From positions 4,774,001-4,838,000 of the forward strand of contig OX465598.1 in assembly GCA_950022295.1 (NCBI GenBank): DNA of 64,000 nt, written 5' to 3'. The notes under the pieces are model-generated. The model saw only the letters and a list, made by a program, of their open reading frames with translations, made no database searches and was not told where the DNA came from. Each line of letters starts with the position of its first letter. Position 1 is the first letter of the stretch. Below, one piece after another: positions 55,747 to 64,000 of this stretch. A program made the position numbers and the translations under genes. This DNA comes from Bromus sterilis. Lineage: Eukaryota; Streptophyta; Magnoliopsida; Poales; Poaceae.

Positions 55747-56150
55747 CTAACGAAATAGATCTACCATATAGTTTCTCCTCATGCCGGTCCACCACCTGAA
55801 GATGTCTTGTTCCTCTCTCAAAATCTCTTGCTTCGACGGCTCTGTGTCCTGGTCGAGGCCCTGGTCCAAGCGACGGAGGTACTGATGCTTGAACATCGCC
55901 GGGTTGCCGGCGAAGCACTTGCGCAGCGCCGCAGTGGCCTCGACGCACGCATCCACGTCGACCGTGCGCTGGGCGAAACCGAACCGCTTAGCAGCTGCTG
56001 AAGCTTGGGGACTGTAGCGGCCGCGGCATTCTTTCATGGCCTTCTTGAAGTCGTCCAAGCACCCGCCATTGGCCACGTGATGCATCACCAGCTTCTCCTC
56101 GCCAACGTTGCTATCCTTGCTTCACTTTGTGCTGACAATGTGTATCCCAT
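55747..56150 (-). pseudogene. GCK-like protein G7, N-terminal frameshift and stop loss
   Basis: The ATG at 56150 opens MGYTLSAQSEARIATLARRS but hits a stop after 22 residues. Comparison with G9 shows one missing base in the GCAAC-GTTGG region (about 56110). Downstream the family frame is intact: MHHVANGGC, CX10C, CVEATAALRKC (CX9C), FAGNPAMFKHQYLRRLDQGL, FRWWTGMRRN. At the 3' end the stop codon has become TAT, extending the protein by YMVDLFR. A protein could only be made by starting at the internal ATG just before HHVANGGC, which would delete the lipidation motif. I call it a pseudogene, although a truncated soluble product cannot be excluded. It retains the promoter palindrome. Confidence 0.75.
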
Positions 56151-56254
56151 GGCGTCAGCTAGCTAGCTAGCTAGGGTTAACAACAATGAAATCGGTTGAT
56201 CGCTATACTGTATGTATCTCAATCGCTTTAAGTATAGCGAGATCTCGGCCGTGA

Positions 56255-56267
56255 CTTGTGCTACAAG
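56255..56267 (-). promoter_or_regulatory. CTTGTAGCACAAG palindrome upstream of G7
   Basis: Perfect copy, 105-117 bp before the ATG at 56150, next to a TATA-like GCTTTAAGTATAG (about 56225-56237). Confidence 0.6.
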
Positions 56268-56668
56268 TTGGGCTAGCTATTATTTTCACGACGAATTGAT
56301 GATGATAGTAGATCGATAGATGATGGGCCGGCCAACTACTAGTATGAATATTACTATTAACCAGCACTTATACTACTAATTGAAACGTGCTCGTATCCAT
56401 CACAATAATTGTTCCTTTCCAAGTTCACTTTTTTGTCATTCCTTTCGAATAATGTTGAATGCTGAAATATTTTCATCCATTTTTATTTACAGAGAAAATG
56501 CATAACAATCCAGCCACAATTTAACTAAGCCATCAATCGACACTGCTAGGATACAAAATGTTGATCCATACCAAACTTGAAAAGAGAGAACATTATAAAA
56601 GAGTCACCAGAATACACGCAATGCCACACAGGGAAAACACGAACTCATAATGCAGGAGAAATAATAAT

Positions 56669-56854
56669 AGGGATTGCTAAATCTCAGCCGATTGAGTTTT
56701 TACTAAGTCTTAGTCGATGCTATATCCGTGAGATTGTGCGTGAAGATCCGTACAAAAAATAAATTTAAATTTCTTATTTTTTTTTCTTTTTACATATACT
56801 ATCACTTGACTGAGACTTAGTTAAGTCTTAGTCGACTGAGACCTAGACACACCC
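56669..56854. mobile_element. Small Mutator-like MITE present only in unit A
   Basis: It starts (A)GGGATTGCTAAATCTCAGCC and, inverted from the right, GGGTGTGTCTAGGTCTCAGTC. The flanks AATAATAAT and ATTAATAAT resemble a 9-bp target duplication with one mismatch. Unit B (near 59930-59940) has the uninterrupted sequence GAAATAATAATTCACCACCG, the empty site. Confidence 0.75.
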
Positions 56855-56859
56855 ATTAA

Positions 56860-57640
56860 TAATTCACCACCGAAAAACGATGAGACAGGAAGACCTTATA
56901 CCACACTGACATTGAAGTCATTGTCTCTGGATTGTCGATCAAAGACCAAACCCTAAATTTTAACACTACCTTTATCGTACAAACACACTAAGGGTCTCCA
57001 CGCAACTGGCTAGGATACAAAGTGTTGATACATAGCAAACTTGAAAACAGAGAAGATTACAAAAGAGGCACCAGAATGCACGCAACACCGCCACACGAAC
57101 TCAAAATGCAGGAGAAATCATCACATATCAAGACGTTTGAGTAAAGAAGCCCTTGAAGAACCACCAAGTTGAAGAGGACAATAGGGTCACACACTAGGGG
57201 AAGATGCACCGTCTCAGTTATAAATCCTAACGTAAAACTTCAGAGAGAACTGAGTCTCATCCTCTCCCATGAAGGCCACTACATGAAGGCACCCTGTGTC
57301 GGATAACACCCCGTGGATACAACCACGACAGAGAACCAAAATAGGGCGTGCTAAGGCAAACACTTGTCATCTTCCTTTTTTTTCTAAAAAGAAAAAACTT
57401 GTCCTCCTCCTTTTCTAAAAAATAGGGAGAAATTTGTCACCACAACAGATAAACCGTAGCCTAACTTGTCAATGTCGGTGCAGCCGACAGGGTTTCGAGT
57501 GGGCTTCGAGCGGGCCCATGAGGCTCCACATGGGCCCCAGCCTTTACGCGCACCGGCTATAGCCATGGTGGACACCCATGAGGTATGCCCAGATCAGTGC
57601 GTGATGTAATCCTAGCCGTAGGTGCAGTGCAATCCGACAT
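56860..57640. other. Duplicated 3' flank, no gene seen
   Basis: Matches 59935-60980 in unit B closely (except for the MITE there). Open frames are short. The text resembles retroelement-derived untranslated sequence. Confidence 0.5.
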
Positions 57641-57811
57641 GGCGCGCGCGATCGACCCAAACTCATTAGGTGTCGCCTAGATCGACGGCTTGGGAGGATT
57701 CCCTCCCTCATTAGGTGTCCTTGTTCTGCTTCCCTGCGAACCTCGGAGTATTATCAATACGAGTACATATAGGTCATGCTCATGCATGCATTTAGCATAT
57801 GTGGAGTAGCT

Positions 57812-58209
57812 TTAGTTTCTCCTCATGCCGGTCCACCACCTGAAGATTTCAGCGTCATCGCTCGTGATATCGTACTCGGACGGCATCGTGTCCTGGTCGA
57901 GGCCCGGCCTCGTCGATGCGCCGGAGGTACTGGTGCTGGAACTTGGCAGGGTTGCCGGCGAAGCACTTGCGCAGCGCCGCCGTGGCCTGGAAGCACGCCT
58001 CCTCGTCGTCAAGGAACATCTTGCCGATTGTAACGCTCTTTCCCGTGAGGCCGGAACCGGCTACGGCACTTTTCCATGGCCTTGGTGAAGTCGTCGTAGC
58101 ACCCGCCGTTGGTCACGCGATGCATCACCAGCCTCTCGTCGCACCTTGCGCCGCTTTTCGCTGCCTCGCTTGATGCTTCCATGGCTGCCATTGTGCCAAG
58201 TAACCCCAT
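57812..58209 (-). pseudogene. GCK-like protein G8, two frameshifts
   Basis: The N-terminal frame from 58209 reads MGLLGTMAAMEASSEAAKSG and runs normally through RCDERLVMHRVTNGGC and CYDDFTKAMEKC. An 11-nt deletion relative to G6 (about 58015-58030) then shifts it into a stop. The part encoding the second Cys pair and FAGNPAKFQHQY is present but out of frame. A 4-nt insertion (CCGG, about 57904-57908) relative to G6 changes frame again before GLDQDTMPSEYDITSDDAEI and FRWWTGMRRN. The two lesions together do not restore the frame. The MGxxxT start and the TATA region are kept. Confidence 0.9.
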
Positions 58210-58288
58210 GGCCGGCGTTAGCTACCTAGCTAGCTGCTATGGTTAGGTTAACAACGAAGAAATCGATCGATTGGTCAATCGATCTCGC

Positions 58289-58329
58289 TTTATATATATA
58301 TGGCTCTTCATCCTGACTTGTGCTACAAA
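58289..58329 (-). promoter_or_regulatory. TATA box and palindrome (one mismatch) upstream of G8
   Basis: TATA run at about 58289-58301 and TTTGTAGCACAAG at 58317-58329, 108-120 bp before the pseudogene ATG. The outermost base of one arm has decayed, which fits relaxed constraint on a dead copy. Confidence 0.5.
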
Positions 58330-58509
58330 CCTAGAAGCCCTGGCCTGCCGTGAAGCACAAGTTTTTTTGGCTCAAGATCTTTTGATGACCGGCATCATTC
58401 TTGCATGCCACTCAAAATTGGTCGTACAAGATATCCCGAGTGGATCCGATGCAAGACATTGGATGATTGCCAAGGAAATTATCTCTAATATGCAGCTTTT
58501 TAATGGTAA

Positions 58510-59030
58510 ATGATTCCTTTCGGTTGGCACCTTCATCGTTCGTTTCCACGCGAATAAAAAAGCTGCAAAAAAACCCGCAACCAACCAGCTCGACATGTTT
58601 CTAGCTGGAATTTGTTGGGTGCAGATGATGTGAACTAGCTGTGGTCCATACCGGAACCCAGCAGTGATCCAATCATGTTTTTTGCTGGAACTGATAACAA
58701 ATGTCGCTACAATAACATGCGCATCCATATTACTCGTCGTTCAAACGGACGTATCTAGATATATTTTAGTGCTATGCACATTCATTTTAGAGTGTGTCGC
58801 CGACGATGAAGGTGGTACGTTTCTTTGTTGCAACAGGCGGCGGGAAAAGCTACCATTGATTCTTATTTTTTTGCTACAATCAAAATTAATGAAGTAGAAT
58901 TAGCGATCACCAGCTGCGATTTTTTTTGCAATCGATAGAAAAAATGCTACCACCGATGATCAATCTAAGATGTTAATATAATCGATCTACCCTAGCTTCG
59001 TGCCTAAAATAATCAATCTAAGATGTCGAT
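58510..59030. other. Intergenic, duplicated from unit A
   Basis: Corresponds to about 54360-54930. Only a partial Stowaway around 58720-58790 is recognisable. Confidence 0.45.
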
Positions 59031-59039
59031 CTACCCTAG

Positions 59040-59422
59040 CTAGCTTCTCCTCATGCCGGTCCACCACCTGAAGTTGTGATATTCATCTCTCCAAATCTCG
59101 TGCTCCGACGGCTGCGTGTCCTGGTCGAGGCCGTGGTCCAAGCGCCGGAGGTACTGATGCTCGAACATGGCCGGGTTACCGGCGAAGCACCTGCGCAGCG
59201 CCGCCGTGGCCTCGATGCACGCCTCCACGTCGACGGTGCGCTTGGCGCCGCGTACCAACTTGTCCCATTCTGACGTGTTGGGACTGTAGCGGCCGCGGCA
59301 TTCTTCCATGGCCTTGTTGAAGTCGCCAAGCACCCGCCATTGGCCACGTGATGCATCACCAGCTTCTCCTCGCCCTTGGTTGCTATCCTTCTTTCACTGG
59401 CTTCTGACAATGTGTATCCCAT
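59040..59422 (-). pseudogene. GCK-like protein G9, single frameshift
   Basis: It opens MGYTLSEASERRIATKGEEK with Gly2 and Ser6 and continues LVMHHVANGGC. A 1-nt deletion right after the first core Cys (TGCTTGG-CGAC, about 59328-59332) shifts the frame. The rest, from DFNKAMEEC to CIEATAALRRC (CX9C), FAGNPAMFEHQYLRRLDHGL and FRWWTGMRRS, is open and otherwise unmarred. One base therefore separates it from an intact member, so it is a recent loss, a sequencing error or a polymorphic pseudogene. The promoter palindrome is perfect. Confidence 0.82.
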
Positions 59423-59473
59423 GGCCTACCGACAATGAAATCGGTGGATCGCTATAATGTACGTATCTCGATC

Positions 59474-59519
59474 GCTTTAAATAATATAGCCAGATCCCGG
59501 CCGTGACTTGTGCTACAAG
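59474..59519 (-). promoter_or_regulatory. TATA-like box and palindrome upstream of G9
   Basis: GCTTTAAATAATATAG (about 59473-59488) and CTTGTAGCACAAG at 59507-59519, 85-97 bp before the ATG. Confidence 0.6.
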
Positions 59520-60104
59520 TTGGGCTAGCTATTATATTTTCACGACGAATTGATAGATCGATAGATGATGGGCCGGCCAACTACTAGTACTATGAATTAA
59601 CCAGCACTTCTACTACTACTAATTGAAACGTGCTCGTATCAATCACAATAATTGTTCCTTAATTTCCAAGTTCTACTACTACTACTATAAGTTCACTTTT
59701 TTGTCATTCCTTTCGATTCATGTTGAATGCTGAAATCTTTTTATCCATTTTTATGTACAGAGAAAATGCATAACAATCCAGCCACAATTTAAACTAAGCC
59801 ATCAATCGACACTGCTAGGATACAAAGTGTTGATACATACCAAACTTGAAAAGAGAGAACATTATAAAAGAGTCACCAGAATGCACGCAACGCCACACAG
59901 GGAAAACACAAACTCATAATGCAGGAGAAATAATAATTCACCACCGAAAAACGATGAGACAGGACGACCTTATTCCACACTGACATTGAAGTCATTGTCT
60001 CTGGATTGTCGATCAGAGACCAAACCCTAAATTTTAACACTACCTTTATCGTACAAACACACTAAGGGTCTCCATGCAACTGGCTAGGATACAAAGTGTT
60101 GATA

Positions 60105-60361
60105 CTCCCTCCGTTTCTTTTTACTCCGCATATAAGGTTTGGTCAAAGTCAATCTTCATAAAATTTGATTAAATTTATATTAAAAAGTATCAATATTTAC
60201 AATATCAAAGTTATATAATATGAAAATTAATTTCATGATAAATCTAATGATAATTGTTTCATATTGTGGATGTTGATAGATTTTTCTATATAGTTGGTCA
60301 AACTTTATGAAGATTGACTTTGACCAAACCTTATATGCGAAGTAAAAAGAAACGAAGGGAG
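60105..60361. mobile_element. Long Stowaway MITE with visible empty site
   Basis: 257 bp from CTCCCTCCGTTTCTTTTTAC to its inverted complement, with long stems (GGTTTGGTCAAAGTCAATCT / its complement). TA flanks both sides (60103-60104, 60362-60363). Unit A at about 57022-57036 reads GTGTTGATACATAGCAAAC, exactly the uninserted sequence. Confidence 0.95.
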
Positions 60362-61140
60362 TACATAGCAAACTTGAAAACAGAGAAGATTACAAAAGAG
60401 GCACCAGAATGCACGCAACACCGCCACACGAACTCAAAATGCAGGAGAAATCATCACATATCAAGACGTTTGAGTAAAGAAGCCGTTGAAGAACCACCAA
60501 GTTGAAGAGGACAATAGGGCCACACACTAGGGGAAGATGCACCGTCTCAGTTATAAATCCTAACGTAAAACTTCAGAGAGAACTGAGTCTCATCCTCTCC
60601 CATGAAGACCACTACATGAAGGCACCCTGTGTCGGATAACAACCCGTGGATGCAACCACGGCAGAGAACCAAAATAGGGCGTGCTAAGGCAAACACTTGT
60701 CATCCTCCTTTTTTTTTAAAAAAGAAAAAACTTGTCCTCCTCCTTTTCTAAAAAAAAGGCAGAAATTTGTCACCACAACAGATAAACCGTAGCCTAACTT
60801 GTCAATGTCGGTGCAGCCGACAGGGTTTCGAGTGGGCTTCGAGCGGGCCCATGAGGCTCCACATGGGCCCCAGCCTTTACGCGCACCGGCTATAGCCATG
60901 GTGGACACCCATGAGGTATGCCCAGATCAGTGCGTGATGTAATCCTAGCCGTAGGTGCAGTGCAATCCGACATGGCGCGCGCGATCGACCCAAACTCGGT
61001 CGGCCGGCTACAATCATTTACATATTTGATTGCACCTCTTGTTTGCAACTATGTAGTATGAACTAGCCATTTGATGTATCTTCGCAAATCAATTGTGAAC
61101 CATTATAATTTACAATCATTCATCTATCCCATTATTTCTA

Positions 61141-62881
61141 CTAGCTTAATGTCCGTGCGTTGCCACGGAATAACAAAAAAAAATTGTGAACAAACAATTT
61201 AGAAATATGTGATTAGTATGATGACATATTCATTCATGTATTGATGAATTAAGTAGTATACATGTGTTTCCTTAATAACATGTGTTTCCTTAATCACTCT
61301 ATCATTTCAAGAGTATACAACATCTTTATCTCTATTCTTTCCTTCCCTCTCTTCACCTTCATTCATGTCATTGTGTATGAACACTCTTTTTAAAATCTTG
61401 CACCACCTAGATTATAATACTATATTGATTTGAAAGATTTTTTTGATCTCTTTCTTGGAGATTAATAGTCAAAATTATTTGATTAATTCATATTTAATTA
61501 TTTGATTAGTAGTCCTTCCTTTAGCCAACCCTTGTTCTTAAAAAAGTACGTATGTTGCAATAGAGACAATTCTATTCTAATGGTTAATACTAATTTTGGT
61601 AAACATATAACTTTAGGTCAAATCATATGACATAGTGATTTTCTTCACGTTAAATCACTCTTCCTTTGACTCATCATAGGTTAGAACTATGTGTAAACAC
61701 CACACAAATAACTTATATAAAAAAGTACAAAGATAGGACAAGACAGATGTTTTCATTCTCACTAAAAATAATTCGAAAAAGAGTAACATCTGAACCTATT
61801 TGTATTAATACACTTGCGCCTATAAGAATAATGTATAATTTTCAACCATGTTTAACAAGTTATTTATATACATGAATTGAAGATTGTCCAAAATGTATAC
61901 ATTTTTTTTGTTGCCACAAATAACATGTTGCTATTGCTTTATCTCACTGGCAGTCACTGTGTTCCCTTCTAGCTCCCTTCAAAATATAGAAAATAGACCA
62001 TCGAAAATAAGAAAAATGTAAACGACTAATTCTTGGCAATAATATAACCAACTAATTTCCCATATTACTAATTTTATTAGGAAATTTCTTACATAACATA
62101 TTGTGCAAAATGATCAACACGTGTATAGACATATTATTAATTTTTGATCTGGTAACGACATAAAATGAAAATGGTAAGAAAAATTATAGTTTAAGATTAA
62201 AAAAAGGTAACAATTAAATCCATCTTTTTTCTTTGAGGCTAATGATTTAGTTATTTTTGGAGTGTATATATAAAATACACACTGATTGTTTTACAATATC
62301 ACCAATTAATTCCAAAAAAGCACCCATGTGTGCATGCTATTTTGTGTCCAATTTATGTGTGACCTATACGCTAAGGAAGAGATTTCTTTACCTTGATCAA
62401 AGGATGTCAAGGCGTGGATATTTGGAATACTTAGATTTTAGGTAAGTTAAAAAATTAGCTAAATATGGAATGGGAGGGAGGGGGGAGGAATCATGGGAGA
62501 AAAAATTGATGCGATCGATGGAAGGGGGCAGCATAGGTGGAACAAAACGAGCGAACGACGTACTTCAAGAAGAAAGCATTCTAGGAAACAAAATCAAAGC
62601 GTTAATGTTTTTAAAAATCAAATCAATGCGTTTTCCTTTTATGCGTAGCGATATAAAGAAAGGTGTGTATGATTGATTATTAGTATTAATTAACGTTAAA
62701 AGGAATGTATGTGTACATTCCTTGAATTAAGAGATCCGGTTTTTAGTGGAAGGGTAATAGAACCAGCATGGAGGGGTGATGGTGGGAGTTGGAAGAAAAA
62801 AAACCGTGGAGGCGAAAAAAATCGTAGAGGCGAAAAAAAACGTGGAGGGCAGCCTACCAACTCCCCCTTTAGGAGTAGAGA
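61141..62881 (-). mobile_element. Putative non-autonomous Helitron
   Basis: Read on the minus strand, the left boundary gives CCGTGGCAACGCACGG (a 5-bp-stem hairpin), eight bases, then CTAG followed by T. This is the Helitron 3' signature of hairpin plus CTRR. At the other side the minus strand reads TCTCTACTCCTAAAGGGGGA, a Helitron-like TC 5' start. The 5' host base is G rather than the expected A. The interior is AT-rich with no Rep/helicase and no captured gene. Confidence 0.5.
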
Positions 62882-63551
62882 CTTGATCCTTGAAACAAAA
62901 ATAATAATCGAATGAGCAACAACAGTCATTTACACGGTGTGACGCTGCGCTTTTGCCTTGCTAGTCATCTATCTAGCCTATCAAAAGTATCAGCGACATT
63001 CGAGCCATAACGAGACACCCACACAGGGGGCTCACAGGAACGAATTTTAACAGTTGTATTATTTATTTTCTTTCATTCCATCTAATGCATATCCATATAT
63101 AGCGAAGAGTTTAATAAACCGCCTCTGGTTGGTATGCGGTTTTGGCCAAGAGAATTTGTACTCCTACTTTTCAGGGAACACGAAGGAAGTGAGACAATGA
63201 ACTAATAAGTATAAGTATATATTGTGCACATAGCGAAAAACTCCACAACTAAAACAATGAAAATTTAAGTACTACATGTATATGGATATTGAGTGTTGAA
63301 CCACCCTGAAGAATTGAGCTGGCTGCTGTTTTGGTCGAGAGATTTACTTTTCAGGGAACATGAAGGAAGTGAGAACAATGAACTAAATATAAGTATCTTG
63401 CGCATTACGACAAACTCCACAACTAAAAACAATGAAAATTCAACACACCGACATAACTTCATCGCCAATATATATATAATCCATGTACCCGCAAAAAAAA
63501 TGAACGATTATAGACCCTGCAAGCATACACATATAGCATATACGGAGTAGA
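62882..63551. other. Intergenic, no gene seen
   Basis: 3' flank of G10. It contains a short direct repeat of AC(A/T)TTTCAGGGAACA(C/T)GAAGG (63162-63187 and 63344-63369), also related to the 3' flanks of G5 and G7. Confidence 0.45.
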
Positions 63552-63953
63552 TTAGCTTCTCCTCATGCCAGTCCACCACCTGAACATGACATCTTTATCT
63601 TCGTAAATCTGCGACCGCGACGGCTTGGTGTCCTGGTCGAGACCTTCATCCAAGCGCCGGAGATACTGATGCTGGAACATGGCGGGGTTGCCGGCGAAGC
63701 AAGTGCGCAGCGTCGCCGTGGCCTTGACGCATGCATCCACGTCGATGATGCGTTGGGCTCGCCACTTGTCACGTTCTGACGTTTCGGGGCTGTGGCGGCC
63801 GCGACACTCTTCCACCGCCTTCTTGAAGTCGTCGAAGCAGCCGCCGTTGGTCACCTGATGCATGACGAGCCTCTCGTCGCACTTGGCGCCGGCGGACCTC
63901 CTTGATGGTGCACTCAATGCATCGGGATCGGCCATTGTGGTAAAGAACTCCAT
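63552..63953 (-). CDS. GCK-like/twin-Cys protein G10
   Basis: 133 aa, intact, last member before the window end. The start MEFFTTMADP aligns with MGFIGT of G4, but codon 2 is GAG instead of GGG, so Gly2 is replaced by Glu and myristoylation would be lost. AKCDERLVMHQVTNGGC has Cys25 and Cys39. Cys39 and Cys50 form CX10C and Cys75 and Cys85 form CX9C (CVKATATLRTC, with Thr for Lys in the RKC block). FAGNPAMFQHQYLRRLDEGL and FRWWTGMRRS follow. The GCCGGCCATGG start context is the same as in G6. Its promoter runs off the window, so neither a TATA box nor the palindrome can be assessed. Confidence 0.74.
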   Translation of the reverse strand: MEFFTTMADPDALSAPSRRSAGAKCDERLVMHQVTNGGCFDDFKKAVEECRGRHSPETSERDKWRAQRIIDVDACVKATATLRTCFAGNPAMFQHQYLRRLDEGLDQDTKPSRSQIYEDKDVMFRWWTGMRRS

Positions 63954-64000
63954 GGCCGGCGTTAATTAGCTAACTAGCTAGCTAGGATTAACAACGATCG

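Larger units (their letters stand above)
52660..57660. repeat. Segmental duplication, unit A (G6 and G7)
   Basis: Unit A matches unit B (about 57661-60993) in order and orientation: LINE fragment, G6/G8, shared upstream DNA, G7/G9, and a long 3' flank to ATGGCGCGCGCGATCGACCC, which occurs at 57639-57658 and 60971-60990. Unit B lacks about 0.7 kb before G8 and about 0.75 kb before G9 relative to unit A. Confidence 0.88.
57661..60993. repeat. Segmental duplication, unit B (G8 and G9)
   Basis: Partner of unit A. It begins with an about 80-bp LINE ORF1 relic (57665-57745) that matches 52670-52740, then jumps to the sequence just downstream of G8. It ends at about 60993 where homology to unit A stops. 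Confidence 0.85.

Overview
The window is nuclear DNA of a grass, most likely a Triticeae species (wheat, goatgrass or barley group). The support is GC-rich monocot-type coding exons with GT-AG introns, many Stowaway MITEs with CTCCCTCC-type ends and TA duplications, CACTA elements, an LTR beginning TGATACGTCT of the kind common in Triticeae genomes, and LINE fragments. No search could be run, so the species is an inference.

Layout. (1) 0.1-8.0 kb: three copies of a gene for a tiny basic Ser/Lys-rich protein (417, 2871, 4953) and an eight-exon photosystem II assembly factor gene, HCF136, on the minus strand. Its last two exons are also present as a truncated duplicate at 3644-3899. (2) 9-10.3 kb: LINE remnants. 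(3) 11.0-13.0 kb: a tRNA isopentenyltransferase of the IPT9 type, followed by a 0.85-kb tandem repeat. (4) 16.3-18.3 kb: a three-exon LysM protein gene. (5) 20.1-24.8 kb: a CACTA element with a solo LTR nested inside. (6) 26.2-26.6 kb: a two-exon gene for a His-rich, tail-anchored small protein. (7) 28.1-29.9 kb: a second CACTA element carrying a broken coding segment and a 5S-rRNA-like segment. (8) 32.1-33.7 kb: LINE pieces, one with a perfect 12-bp target duplication. (9) 34.5-34.9 kb: an intronless VQ-motif protein gene. (10) 37.5-64.0 kb: a tandem family of ten genes or pseudogenes encoding about 120-146 aa Cys-pair proteins, interleaved with MITEs, foldback elements and a stem-loop minisatellite. 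The array may continue beyond position 64000.

The last region is the most interesting. The ten proteins share a CX10C...CX9C cysteine arrangement resembling the GCK domain or CHCH-type hairpins, a constant LDEGLDQD block and an invariant WWTGM(R/K)R near the C-terminus. Seven copies are intact (G1-G6 and G10). G7 has a 1-nt N-terminal frameshift, G8 two frameshifts and G9 one. Seven copies begin MGxxx(S/T), the N-myristoylation pattern; G10 has lost the glycine by a single-base change. Five copies carry a palindrome, CTTGTAGCACAAG, or a one-mismatch form of it, 85-120 bp upstream of the ATG next to a TATA-like element, and two more have diverged relatives. A unit of about 5 kb holding G6 and G7 has been duplicated to give G8 and G9, and later MITE insertions can be read against their empty sites in the sister unit.

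The genes outside the cluster appear functionally unrelated: thylakoid photosystem II assembly, tRNA modification, LysM binding and WRKY-interacting VQ regulation. The window looks like an ordinary gene island plus one locally expanded, lineage-specific gene family.
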